Positions 14,229 through 22,316 of a stretch of 32,491 nt of DNA are shown here, in pieces. The notes beneath the pieces are model-generated. The model worked only from the letters and a program-made list of their open reading frames with translations, was not told the DNA's origin and did not search any database. This stretch comes from an uncultured Streptomyces sp. GTDB lineage: Bacteria; Actinomycetota; Actinomycetes; Streptomycetales; Streptomycetaceae. The position numbers and the translations under genes are program-made. The stretch spans positions 1 through 32,491 of the forward strand of contig CAMLJW010000003.1 of the NCBI GenBank assembly GCA_946480485.1. The letters are read 5' to 3'. Position 1 is the first letter of the stretch. Every line of letters begins with the position of its first letter.

Positions 14229-16904
14229 GGGAGGGCCGGAAGGGCCGGGAGGACCTCGAGGGCCGGCCATGGGCGGGGCGCGGACCTGGGAGCCGGCCTC
14301 GGCGCGGGCCTGGGCGCCGCCGTCGCCATGGCGGCCTTCCTGACGTCGGGCGTGGTGCGCGGCACGTATCCCTTCGGGGAGCGTTCGCGCGCCGTGAACG
14401 ACCTCGGCAACCAGTTCGTGCCCTTCCACGCCCACCTGTGGGACCTGCTGCACGGCACCTCGTCCGGTGATCTCCTCTTCAACTGGAACAGCGCCTTCGG
14501 CGTGCCGTACTGGGCGGAGTTCGTCAGCTTCCTCGGCAACCCGTTCTCGCTGCTCGTCGCGGTCTTCCCGCGGCGCCTGGTCGACCTGGGCGTCTATACG
14601 GGGCAATGCCTGAGCATCGGGCTGGGCGCGGCGGTCATGGCACTGTGGCTGCGGCGGCTGCGGCCCGGCCCCTGGTGGCAGGCGGGCCTGCTCGGTGCCG
14701 CGTACGGACTGTCGGGCTGGACGCTCAACGACGGCGCGTTCGACCCGATGTGGCTGTGGGGCCTGACGGCGTTCCCGCTGATGCTGCTGGCCCTCGACCG
14801 CTGCACCCGCGAGCGCGGCTGGCTGTGGGCCGCTCCGATGGTGGGCCTGGCCTGGGCCGGCAACTTCTACACCGCGCTGATGGCCGCCGTCGGCACGGCC
14901 GTCGTAGGCGTGGTGCTCCTGGCCACCCGGGAGTGGAGCCGGACCGGGCTGCTGCGGTTCGCCGGTCGTGCCGCCCTCACCTTCACGCTCGGTACGGCAC
15001 TCGCCGCGCCCGTGATCTGGCCCACGTACCTGGCCGCCGCCAACGCCCAGCCGCTTCCCGCCCTGCCCTACAGCCCTCCGCCCCTACTGGAGTACCTGCT
15101 CCAGCTGCTGCCCGCGCAGCGAGCCTTCGGCAGCCTGCCCCGGTTCTTCGTGGGCATGCTCGCCCTGCTGCTGGTGCTCGCCTTCCCGCTCAGCACGCAC
15201 ATCCCCGCGCGCACGCGGGCCGCGTGGTGTGTGGCGCTGGTCGCGGTCGCCGCCTCCTTCTGCCGGCTGCCCACGGTCAAGGTCTGGTACGGCCTCAACC
15301 TGCCCAACGGCAGTCCGTACCGAGCCACGCTCGTCCTCACCGGTGTGCTGGTGTCCGTCGCCTGGCTCTGCCTCGCCCACCGGCCACGGCCCGGGCCGCT
15401 GCTCGCCGCCGGTGCGGTCACCTGTGTCATCGCCGCCGTCTCGGTACGGAACGGGAACGGCGTGAGTCACCTCACCTGGCTCGTGGTCCTCGGCTCGGGC
15501 AGCCTCACCCTCGCGCTCCTGCTGCTGCTCGCCCGCCGGCGCGGCGGCCGGGGCGCCCGGCCCCTCGGGCTGTCGGGCGGCCCTTCGGCCGAGCCGCTGA
15601 TCGCCGCCGCGCTCGCCGCGGTGGTACTCGCCGAGTCCGCGGCCGGCGCCGTCGCCGTCGACGAACAACGCGACAAACTGGCCTTCTTCACCCCCAAGCC
15701 CACGTGGGACGCCCGGCACGACGCCGTACGCGAGGCCGTCGCCCGGGTCGGCGGCTGGCCGGCCCATCGCACCGACACCGGGCCGCCCGAGATCGTCGAC
15801 AACGACCCGCAGCTTTTGGGCAGCGAGGGCCCGTCCTACTACAGCAGTTACGTGCCGAAGCAGACCGCACGCCTCATGCGGCGCCTCGGATACTCCTGGA
15901 CCATGCACGGCCGCCACCTGATTCCCCAGGACAACCCCGTCGCCGACGCGATCTTCTCCGTCGGCGCCCGGGTCCGGCACGCCGACGGCCCGGGTCAGGT
16001 GCGCGTCGAACGGTTTCCCGCGCCACCGCTGGTGACCGTCCAGCCGCGCGTGACACCCCGCCCGCCGGCCGATTCCTCGACGTTCGTCCACCAGCAGGCC
16101 GTGCTGGGGCACGAGGTGTACGAGCTGCCGCGGATCTCCTTCAGCGAACCGGACGGCTCGGCCTCCGGCGACGGCCCGATCCCGCTGCGCGCGGCGGGCC
16201 CGTACCGGCTGACCCCCTCGGGCGCCCCGTACCGGATCAGCGCGCGGTGCCGCCCCGGCAGCCGTCTCTACATCGACGGCCCCTGGACCGATGCCATGCT
16301 CTCGGGACCCGGTGGGAAGTCCGTACGGCTGTGGGGCGACCACCCCGAGAAGGCGGTGGCCACCAAGCCGCTCGGCACCGTCCCGGCGGACGGCCGCGTC
16401 ACCGTCACCATCGGAACCGTCTTCCAGGACACCGAGCTGCCGCGCTCGCCCCTGGGCTGCCTGGACACCGGCAAGCTACGGCGGGCGATCACGCAGCTGC
16501 GGGCCCGGGGCGCCACGCGGGTCGCGGCGGGTGGCCACAGCGTGCGGGCCACGCTCCCGGCCGGTTCCTCGGCCGGTTCTCCGGGAACGGCCGTCGTCGC
16601 CACCGCGCGTACGCCGGGCTGGCGTTGTGCGGTGGACGGCGGTCCGCTGCGCCGCCCGCAGAACCGCCTGGGTCTGCCGGCGGTACCGCTCCCGGACGCG
16701 TCCGGGCACGAACTCCGCTGCGTCTTCCGGCCGCCCGGCCTGCGCCTGGCGACGGCCGTGAGCGCGGCGACCGCGGCGTTGCTGCTGTTGCTGACCGCGT
16801 TGCGATGGGCCTACAGGCGCCGCCCGGTGGACGGCGGGGGTGGGGGCGGAGGCCGGCGCACGCGTGGCGGCCTGCTGCCGGGTCATGCCCGCCGCATGGC
16901 GTAG
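14193..16904 (+). CDS. YfhO-family polytopic membrane protein (GT-C type glycosyltransferase)
   Basis: Large membrane protein of 903 residues. After a basic N-terminus there are about a dozen hydrophobic helices (residues about 35-490), then a long extracytoplasmic domain (about 500-860) and a last helix (RLATAVSAATAALLLLLTAL). The first loop, with GERSRAVNDLGNQFVPFHAHLWDLL, matches the YfhO pattern in which acidic residues after helix 1 form the GT-C active site. In Bacillus, CsbB, GtcA and YfhO together glycosylate lipoteichoic acid; the same division of labour is proposed here for an unknown cell-envelope glycopolymer. The start is the GTG overlapping the gtrA-like stop, though three more GTG codons follow at 9-bp steps. 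A perfect hairpin 100 bp downstream ends the operon. Acceptor and sugar unknown. Confidence 0.88.
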   Translation: MKTVKTVKTVKTGRAGRAGRTSRAGHGRGADLGAGLGAGLGAAVAMAAFLTSGVVRGTYPFGERSRAVNDLGNQFVPFHAHLWDLLHGTSSGDLLFNWNSAFGVPYWAEFVSFLGNPFSLLVAVFPRRLVDLGVYTGQCLSIGLGAAVMALWLRRLRPGPWWQAGLLGAAYGLSGWTLNDGAFDPMWLWGLTAFPLMLLALDRCTRERGWLWAAPMVGLAWAGNFYTALMAAVGTAVVGVVLLATREWSRTGLLRFAGRAALTFTLGTALAAPVIWPTYLAAANAQPLPALPYSPPPLLEYLLQLLPAQRAFGSLPRFFVGMLALLLVLAFPLSTHIPARTRAAWCVALVAVAASFCRLPTVKVWYGLNLPNGSPYRATLVLTGVLVSVAWLCLAHRPRPGPLLAAGAVTCVIAAVSVRNGNGVSHLTWLVVLGSGSLTLALLLLLARRRGGRGARPLGLSGGPSAEPLIAAALAAVVLAESAAGAVAVDEQRDKLAFFTPKPTWDARHDAVREAVARVGGWPAHRTDTGPPEIVDNDPQLLGSEGPSYYSSYVPKQTARLMRRLGYSWTMHGRHLIPQDNPVADAIFSVGARVRHADGPGQVRVERFPAPPLVTVQPRVTPRPPADSSTFVHQQAVLGHEVYELPRISFSEPDGSASGDGPIPLRAAGPYRLTPSGAPYRISARCRPGSRLYIDGPWTDAMLSGPGGKSVRLWGDHPEKAVATKPLGTVPADGRVTVTIGTVFQDTELPRSPLGCLDTGKLRRAITQLRARGATRVAAGGHSVRATLPAGSSAGSPGTAVVATARTPGWRCAVDGGPLRRPQNRLGLPAVPLPDASGHELRCVFRPPGLRLATAVSAATAALLLLLTALRWAYRRRPVDGGGGGGGRRTRGGLLPGHARRMA

Positions 16905-17004
16905 ACGCAGCAGCTCTCTGCTCCCCGACCCGGTGGGCATCACCTGGACATCGAGCCGCTGAAGGGGCTGGGTGCGCTGAACGTATCTCGGATCTCGGAC
17001 AACG

Positions 17005-17035
17005 AGGCGGCGCCCGGATCCCAGGCGCCGCCTCA
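17005..17035. terminator. Bidirectional hairpin between yfhO-like and mscS genes
   Basis: A perfect 11-bp stem, GAGGCGGCGCC and GGCGCCGCCTC, encloses a 9-base loop. It lies between convergent genes, 100 bp past the yfhO-like stop and 20 bp past the mscS stop, without a long U-tract, as is usual for Streptomyces terminators. Confidence 0.85.
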
Positions 17036-17055
17036 CTACCAGCCCGTACCAGTCG

Positions 17056-18135
17056 CTACTTCGACACGTTCGTCGGCGGCGTGACCGGTGCCAGCGGCGT
17101 GGCTGCCTGGGCCTGGGGGGACGACGAGTTCGCGTAGGCCGAGGGCGGGGCCATGTCGGTCGTCGGGTCGGTGGTCGCCTCGCCCTCCGGCTGGGCCGGG
17201 AGGCCGCCGACGATACGGATATCGGCCTGGTCGAAGGCGCGCTTGATGCGCCAGCGCAGCTCGCGCTCGACGCCGATCGCCCTGCCGGGCATCGTCTTCG
17301 CCGAGACGTGGACCACCATCGAGTCCAGCAGCACGCTGTCCAGGCCGAGGACCTCGACCGGGCCCCACAGCATCTCGTTCCACGGCTCGTTCTTCGCGAG
17401 GGCTTCGCCGACCTCGGTGAGGATCGACCGGACCTGGTCCAGGTCCTCCTCCGGGCGCACCGTGACGTCCACGCGCGCCGTCGACCAGCCCTGGCTGAGG
17501 TTGCCGACCCGCTTGACCTCACCGTTGCGTACGTACCAGATCGCGCCGTTTTCGCCGCGCAGTTTGGTCACCCGCAGTCCCACCTCGATCACCTCGCCGG
17601 AGGCAACCCCGACGTCGATGCTGTCCCCGACGCCGTACTGGTCCTCAAGGATCATGAAGACGCCGGAGAGGAAGTCGGTGACCAGGTTGCGCGCGCCGAA
17701 ACCGATCGCGACGCCCGCCACACCCGCCGAGGCCAGCAGCGGTGCCAGGTTGATCTCGAACGTGCCGAGGATCATCAGCGCGGCCGTGCCCATGATCAGG
17801 AAGGACGCGATCGAGCGCAGTACCGAGCCGATGGCCTGGGAGCGCTGGCGGCGGCGCTCGACGTTGACGAGGAGGCCGCCGAGAGCGGTGCCGTCGACCG
17901 CCTGGGCCGTGCGGTTCATACGGTCGATCAGCTTGGTGATGGCTCGCCGGATCACCACTCTCAGGACGCCGGCGATCACCAGGATCAGCAGGACCCGCAG
18001 GCCGATGCCGAGCCACGTCGACCAGTTCTGCTCCACCCAGCTCGCGGTGTTGGTCGCGCTCTCCTGGGCGTCCTGGAGTGAAGGTGCCGTCGGATCCGCA
18101 GTGGAATCGGCGGTCGGCAGGACGGACAAGAACAC
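17056..18135 (-). CDS. MscS-family small-conductance mechanosensitive channel
   Basis: Inner-membrane channel of 359 residues that would open under membrane tension to release solutes. Three hydrophobic helices are visible (about 42-62, 107-127 and 131-163). The third has the Gly/Ala-rich pore-lining pattern GVAGVAIGFGARN, followed by the diagnostic LVTDFLSGVFMILEDQYGVGD and the cytoplasmic beta domain (GENGAIWYVRNGEVKRVGNLSQGW). The C-terminal tail (about 310-359) is Pro/Ala/Thr-rich and unlike the core family. The GTG at 18135 is chosen because GGAGGT precedes it by eight bases; sequence further upstream has no family character. Single gene, closed by the hairpin at 17005. Confidence 0.92.
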   Translation of the reverse strand: MFLSVLPTADSTADPTAPSLQDAQESATNTASWVEQNWSTWLGIGLRVLLILVIAGVLRVVIRRAITKLIDRMNRTAQAVDGTALGGLLVNVERRRQRSQAIGSVLRSIASFLIMGTAALMILGTFEINLAPLLASAGVAGVAIGFGARNLVTDFLSGVFMILEDQYGVGDSIDVGVASGEVIEVGLRVTKLRGENGAIWYVRNGEVKRVGNLSQGWSTARVDVTVRPEEDLDQVRSILTEVGEALAKNEPWNEMLWGPVEVLGLDSVLLDSMVVHVSAKTMPGRAIGVERELRWRIKRAFDQADIRIVGGLPAQPEGEATTDPTTDMAPPSAYANSSSPQAQAATPLAPVTPPTNVSK

Positions 18136-18423
18136 GGCAGGTACCTCCAGGCGTAGCGGTCTGCCCGCGGCCGGGGGGGCACAAGCGGGTCGCCGAACGG
18201 GCAGACTCAACACACTATCGGGGCACCATGTGTGGATCGCCGCAATGTTCGAGGGAGAGACTGTGCTCACCCGGGAATGAAGGCGGGAATGAAAAACGGT
18301 GTGGTCGAAAACACTCCCAGCCCGTTACCGGGACATGGTGGCGCTTCCACCAGGCATGAGGGGAGACTGGCTGCAGATCGTCCCGGCGCGAGCCACGCGT
18401 CGCCGGCGTACAAGGAGGCATCC

Positions 18424-18960
18424 GTGCCGCATGTCCTGGTCCTCAACGCGTCGTACGAGCCACTGGGCGTCGTACCGCTCCGCCGCGCGCTCGTACTGGT
18501 CCTCGAGAACAAGGCCGTCTGCCTCGAGGAATCCGGCGCCTTGATGCATAGTGCAACCGTTACTGTCCCCGCACCCAGCGTGGTCCGGCTGAAGAGGTTC
18601 GTACGGGTCCCTTACCGGGGGCCTGTTCCGCTGACCCGTCGGGCGCTGTTCGCCCGCGACGGCGGCCGGTGCATGTACTGCGGTGGCGTCGCAACCAGCG
18701 TCGACCACGTCATCCCGCGCTCCCGCGGAGGGCAGCACGTCTGGGACAACGTGGTGGCGTCCTGCCGCCGCTGCAACCACGTCAAGGCCGACCGCCATCT
18801 CTTCGAGATCGGCTGGCGGCTGCGCCACAAACCCGCCCCGCCCACCGGCCTGGCCTGGCGCATCATCGGGACCGGGCATAGGGATCCGCGCTGGCTGCCC
18901 TACCTGCAGCCGTACGGCGCGGATGACGCGATGGCCCGGATCGACGGCATTTCCGCCTGA
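18424..18960 (+). CDS. HNH endonuclease family protein
   Basis: Protein of 178 residues with a central HNH nuclease fold. The zinc knuckle Cys83-x-x-Cys86 (CMYC) and Cys114-x-x-Cys117 (CRRC) frame the catalytic SVDHVIPRSRGG (Asp94-His95), WDNVV (Asn109) and CNHVKADR (His119). The N-terminal LVLNASYEPLGVVPLRRALVLVL segment is typical of the chromosomal actinobacterial and cyanobacterial HNH proteins. It starts at GTG 18424 after AAGGAGG. No phage or restriction genes are near, so a housekeeping DNA repair or processing role is possible but unproven. The 288-bp spacer upstream (18136-18423) carries no evident gene and should hold its promoter and that of mscS. Confidence 0.9.
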   Translation: MPHVLVLNASYEPLGVVPLRRALVLVLENKAVCLEESGALMHSATVTVPAPSVVRLKRFVRVPYRGPVPLTRRALFARDGGRCMYCGGVATSVDHVIPRSRGGQHVWDNVVASCRRCNHVKADRHLFEIGWRLRHKPAPPTGLAWRIIGTGHRDPRWLPYLQPYGADDAMARIDGISA

Positions 18961-18970
18961 CGATCCGGGC

Positions 18971-19033
18971 CTTCGTCTTGCCTCTTGCCTCGTGCTTCGT
19001 GCTTTGTGCCTCTTGCCCCGTGCCTCTTGCCCC
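18971..19033. repeat. Low-complexity repeat of CTTGCCTC / CGTGC units
   Basis: About 63 bp made of short imperfect units (CTTGCCTCTTGCCTCGTGC, TTCGTGCTTTGTGCC, TCTTGCCCCGTGCC, TCTTGCCCC), strongly pyrimidine-biased on the plus strand with TGC every few bases. It lies directly after the HNH stop and before the terminator hairpin, and is unlike the surrounding coding sequence. Function unknown; slippage-derived simple repeat is the plain explanation. Confidence 0.75.
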
Positions 19034-19048
19034 ATACCGCTTTCCTCC

Positions 19049-19085
19049 GGCTCTCCGGGAGGCCCCTCGCGCCTCCCGGAGAGCC
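19049..19085. terminator. Strong bidirectional hairpin between HNH and ABC permease genes
   Basis: A perfect 15-bp stem, GGCTCTCCGGGAGGC and GCCTCCCGGAGAGCC, with a 7-base loop. It is placed between convergent genes and can serve both. Confidence 0.9.
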
Positions 19086-19114
19086 GAGTAGTCATGGCGG
19101 CCCTGTGCCCGTTC

Positions 19115-20467
19115 TCACACGTAGCGCAGCTCCGTCGGGTGGATCGAGCGCCGCAGTAGGGGAAGCGAAGTCGTCGCGGCGAGCAGACAGGCGGCGTACA
19201 CGGCCACCGGCACGAACAGCGGCACCAGTATCGGGATCGTCGCGGCGTCCACCAGCAGCCCGTACGCGATGTACACCACCGTGCCGCCGATGCCCGCGAG
19301 CAGCATCGCCGGGGCAAGCGGCAGCGCCGTCTCGAGCAGCAGCGCCCGGCCGAGCACCTGCTGCGGTACTCCGGCTGCGGCCTGCGCGGCGAGGCCCCGG
19401 CGCCGGGTGGCGAGCGACTCGGCGGTACCGACGGCGAGGCCGGCCAGGCTGATCACCAGCGCGACCAGGACGGCGGCGCCCGCGACGTTGACACCGGTGG
19501 TGTAGAAGGCCATGTCCTCGGGGCTGTAGGGGAGGCCCACCTGCGGGTGGTGCACGGCGTCGAGGAACATCTCCCGTACGCCCGTGAAGCCCACTCCCAC
19601 GACGGCCACCAGGAGCACGGCGGCGTGGGTGCGCGCGGCGGCCCAGGGGTCGCTCTGGAGGCGTTCGGCCGCGATCAGCACCGCCGGGTTCCCGGTCCGG
19701 GCGGCGAGCCGCCGGCCGGTGATCCGGGCCGTGGCCCCGGCGAGCGCCACGGCGCCCGCGCCGGTCAGCGCGATCGCGGCGAACACCTCCAGGGGGAACG
19801 TGGTGGCCCCCGGACCGGTGTTCTGCATGACGATCAGCAGTGCGGCCAGGCCCACCAGTCCCGCCAGCACCACCAGGGCGAGGGTGGTGACCCGGCCGTG
19901 GCCCGGCCGCACCCGGCGCACCCAGCCGAGCGGCGAGGCCACCACCCGGCGAAGCGCGACCACACTCACCAGCGCGGCGAGGAGCGGCACAGCGAGCGCC
20001 ACCAGGGCGAAGCCGCCCCAGACCAGGAGCGGCGGCCGCTGCCACACGCTCAGCAGGAGCGCAGCGGACAACACCAGGGCGACTGCCGACCCCAGCAGAC
20101 AGGCGAGGCCCGCCTCCAGGGCCGCGATGCGCCGCACCTGCTTCGGCATCGCGCCGGCGAGGCGCAAGCCGGCCAGCCGCCGGTCCCGGTGCACGGCGCC
20201 GATCCGGGCGCACTGCCCGAAAAAGCCGAGCACCGGCACCCACAGGAGCAGCAGGGTGACGACCACCCCGGCGCGCTGCGCCGGCTGGTTCAGGAGGCCG
20301 TGAAGGAGCGGAATGGACACCTGCCCACGCACCGAGGCGACCGCCACCGCCGCGACCGCGAAGCCGGTGGCGAGCGCAGCCCCCACCGCCGTCAACGCCA
20401 CCCGCCACCACTCCCGCCGGTCGGACCCCCGTGTCAGCAGCCAGGCCAGCCGGAGGTCCCTCATCAC
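19115..20467 (-). CDS. ABC transporter permease (FtsX/MacB-like)
   Basis: Polytopic membrane protein of 450 residues, permease half of an exporter paired with the ATPase just upstream. Two FtsX-like halves can be seen: an N-terminal set of helices with the RDRRLAGLRLAGAMPKQVRR coupling region, and a second set ending with AESLATRRRGLAAQAAAGVPQQVLGR, the equivalent coupling region of the other half, followed by three more helices. Extracytoplasmic loops are short, so a large MacB-type periplasmic domain is absent. The start is GTG 20467, in a GTGA overlap with the ATPase stop; ATG 20464 directly follows and is an alternative. Substrate unknown; antimicrobial peptide or lipid export is common for PadR-linked systems. 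Confidence 0.9.
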   Translation of the reverse strand: MMRDLRLAWLLTRGSDRREWWRVALTAVGAALATGFAVAAVAVASVRGQVSIPLLHGLLNQPAQRAGVVVTLLLLWVPVLGFFGQCARIGAVHRDRRLAGLRLAGAMPKQVRRIAALEAGLACLLGSAVALVLSAALLLSVWQRPPLLVWGGFALVALAVPLLAALVSVVALRRVVASPLGWVRRVRPGHGRVTTLALVVLAGLVGLAALLIVMQNTGPGATTFPLEVFAAIALTGAGAVALAGATARITGRRLAARTGNPAVLIAAERLQSDPWAAARTHAAVLLVAVVGVGFTGVREMFLDAVHHPQVGLPYSPEDMAFYTTGVNVAGAAVLVALVISLAGLAVGTAESLATRRRGLAAQAAAGVPQQVLGRALLLETALPLAPAMLLAGIGGTVVYIAYGLLVDAATIPILVPLFVPVAVYAACLLAATTSLPLLRRSIHPTELRYV

Positions 20468-21162
20468 TGAGCCACCTCCATTGCCGCGGCGTCCTCGAAG
20501 ACGACCCCGTCCCTCAGCGACACCGCACGGTCCGCGTACGCCGCCACCTGGGCGTCGTGCGTGATGAGCAGCACGGCCGTGCCGGACTCGCGGGCCGTGT
20601 GCACCAGCGCCGTCATCATCTGCTCGCTCGCGAGGGAGTCGAGGGCGCCGGTCGGCTCGTCGGCGAAGACGACCTTCGGGCCGGTCACCAACGCCCGAGC
20701 CATCGAAACCCGTTGGGACTGGCCACCGCTCATCTCACCGGGCCGCAGCGTCTCCTGGCCCCGAACGCCGAACCGCTCCAGCCACTCGCCCGCACGCTCG
20801 TGGGCCCTGCCCCGCCGCATTCCCGCGAGCAGCAGCGGCAGCGCCACGTTGTCGACTGCCGTCAGCTCGGGGATCAGTTGCCCGAACTGGAACACCACCC
20901 CGAACTCCGTACGCCGCAGCTCGCTCAGCCGCTTCTCACGAAGCTGGTCGAGGCGCTGCTCGGCGTAGACCACCGAGCCCTCGTCGGGTCGGACGATCCC
21001 GGCCAGGCAGTGCAGCAGCGTGGACTTTCCGCTGCCACTGGCGCCGGTGACGGCGAGGATCTCGCCCGCGCTCAGCTCGAGCGAGGCGCCTCGCAGCGCC
21101 TTCGTTCTGCCGTGCGACTTGGCGAGGCCATGGGCCGCCAGGAGCGGCACTCGGTTGCTCAT
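20464..21162 (-). CDS. ABC transporter ATP-binding protein
   Basis: Cytoplasmic ATPase of 232 residues driving the neighbouring permease. All motifs are present: Walker A GASGSGKST (40-48), Q-loop Gln92 in FQFGQLIPELT, signature MSGGQSQR (144-151), Walker B VVFADEPTGALD (about 164-175), and switch His202. The LIPELTAVDNVALPL and GALDSLASE segments are typical of the MacB/LolD-type group. The ATG at 21162 overlaps the padR stop in an ATGA junction, and its own stop overlaps the permease start, so the three genes form one coupled operon. Confidence 0.96.
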   Translation of the reverse strand: MSNRVPLLAAHGLAKSHGRTKALRGASLELSAGEILAVTGASGSGKSTLLHCLAGIVRPDEGSVVYAEQRLDQLREKRLSELRRTEFGVVFQFGQLIPELTAVDNVALPLLLAGMRRGRAHERAGEWLERFGVRGQETLRPGEMSGGQSQRVSMARALVTGPKVVFADEPTGALDSLASEQMMTALVHTARESGTAVLLITHDAQVAAYADRAVSLRDGVVFEDAAAMEVAQ

Positions 21163-21692
21163 GTTGCGTCGACCTCCGCGGTCAGAGTGGTGAGCCGGGC
21201 AGCGGTGATGGTCATCCAGCGCAGATCGGCGTCGAGATGGGTCAGGGCGTAGTCCGCCGAGAGGACGGTCGTGAGATCGGCGCTCTTGGCGGTCTTGACC
21301 GCGGTGAGCTCTCGCATTCGGTCCATGTGCGCGGCGCGTTGGGCGCGCAGATAGACGGCCGGGTCCGCCTGGGTGAGGATCGCGCACACGACCTTGGCGA
21401 AGATCTCGTTCGCCACGAAGGGCGCGGGCGGAGTGATCTCGCCGGTCCACCGGGCGAGTTCACGCGTGCCGTCGTCGGTCGGCCGGTACAGCGTCCGCTC
21501 CGGGCCGCCGTCGGAGTCGGTCCCGTCGACCTCGGCGAGACCGTCGCGCACCAGGCGTTGCAGGGTCGTGTAGACCTGCCCGTAGGCCAGCGGCCGGGCC
21601 TGTGGAAAGCGTTCGTCGTGCCGTCGCTTGAGGTCGTAGCCATGGCTCGGCCCTCCGGCGAGCAGCCCCAGCAGGATGTGGCGGGTGCTCAT
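21159..21692 (-). CDS. PadR-family transcriptional regulator
   Basis: DNA-binding regulator of 177 residues. The N-terminal winged helix matches PadR: MSTRHILLGLLAGGPSHGYDLKRR, then QVYTTLQRLVRDGLAEV as recognition helix and wing, then the C-terminal helical dimerisation region (about 100-177, PadR C-terminal/Vir type). It is the first gene of the exporter operon and likely represses it, with derepression by an exporter substrate. ATG 21692 has no Shine-Dalgarno site, yet a good promoter ends seven bases before it, suggesting a leaderless message. The frame stays open upstream to 21869 (GTG start), including the segment LYGYPLGSVEAYAVAERAG, but family alignment supports 21692. Confidence 0.93.
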   Translation of the reverse strand: MSTRHILLGLLAGGPSHGYDLKRRHDERFPQARPLAYGQVYTTLQRLVRDGLAEVDGTDSDGGPERTLYRPTDDGTRELARWTGEITPPAPFVANEIFAKVVCAILTQADPAVYLRAQRAAHMDRMRELTAVKTAKSADLTTVLSADYALTHLDADLRWMTITAARLTTLTAEVDAT

Positions 21693-21699
21693 GGCGCTT

Positions 21700-21729
21700 A
21701 TTATGCACTCGATATATGTAGCAAGTGAA
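21700..21729 (-). promoter_or_regulatory. Candidate sigma-70-type promoter of the padR-ABC operon (leaderless)
   Basis: On the minus strand TTCACT (21724-21729, four of six to TTGACA), an 18-bp spacer and CATAAT (21700-21705, five of six to TATAAT) are followed by seven bases and then the padR ATG, putting the transcription start at or next to the A of the start codon. The AT-rich spacer ACATATATCG is also a plausible place for PadR binding. Confidence 0.6.
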
Positions 21730-21766
21730 TAGTGGTCTAAAAAATGAGAGGGACTGGAGGGGTGGG

Positions 21767-21806
21767 ACCCGCTCGTTCCGCGACGGGTACCCGCTCGTTC
21801 GGCGAC
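21767..21806. repeat. 18-bp direct repeat, 22-bp period
   Basis: ACCCGCTCGTTCCGCGAC at 21767-21784 recurs at 21789-21806 with one mismatch. It lies in the 358-bp gap between padR and the small ORF at 22051. Apart from the padR promoter and this repeat I see nothing definite in 21693-22050. Confidence 0.85.
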
Positions 21807-22050
21807 CGCGTACGCCTCCACCGACCCCAGCGGATACCCGTACAGCGTCGCTTCCTTGACCCCCTGCACGCGGATGCAGCGCCGCTGTGCGAACGCGTAG
21901 TGTCGCTCTGTGGATACGCTTGGTCACTGCCTTGTTCGGGTGAGAGTGTGAGCAGGGACATGATGTCCGCTCGATTACGTCTGTGGCCGCGCCGGCTGGG
22001 TAGGCGCTGCCCCGACCCTCAGTACGACGACTTCCCCCAAGGAGATCACC

Positions 22051-22296
22051 GTGGCGGCACAGCTTCTGCTCTCGGCCCCTTCGAAACGCCCGGCGGAGCA
22101 GCCCGCCGACCTCGACCTGCACCTCTGTGTCTTCACCGCCGAGGGCGCGTGCGCCGATGCGCCGCTGACGAGCGAACCCCCGCTGCCCGACGCCGAACCC
22201 CTCACCAGCGAACCCCCGATCGCCGACGCCGCCCCACTGACGAGCGAGCCCACCTCCACGGGCGCCGCCGTGGGCCAGGACTACCCGGGGATCTGA
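22051..22296 (+). CDS. Small repeat-containing protein, 81 residues, unknown
   Basis: I do not recognise a family. GTG at 22051 follows AAGGAG with a six-base spacer, which supports translation. The N-terminal half is VAAQLLLSAPSKRPAEQPADLDLHL in character with two Cys (LHLCVF, EGACAD). The second half is three 12-residue repeats with the core PLTSEPP: DAPLTSEPPLPD, AEPLTSEPPIAD and AAPLTSEPTSTG, ending in GQDYPGI. It is acidic, Pro/Thr/Ser/Glu-rich and without membrane segments. The repeated Thr/Ser/Glu cores recall modified-peptide precursors, but no modifying enzyme is adjacent, so this is only a thought. A degraded malQ follows 20 bp downstream, so the ORF may itself be a relic. Confidence 0.55.
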   Translation: MAAQLLLSAPSKRPAEQPADLDLHLCVFTAEGACADAPLTSEPPLPDAEPLTSEPPIADAAPLTSEPTSTGAAVGQDYPGI

Positions 22297-22316
22297 TCTC
22301 GCTCGGAGCGCGCCGT

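Noticed and set aside
14606..17137. 843-residue plus-strand open frame overlapping the yfhO-like gene in another frame
   Set aside because: Arg/Ala/Pro-rich out-of-frame reading of a membrane protein gene; no start coupling.
21693..21869. N-terminal extension of padR including LYGYPLGSVEAYAVAERAG
   Set aside because: PadR proteins begin at the MSTRHILLGLL region, and the promoter at 21700-21729 lies inside the extension.
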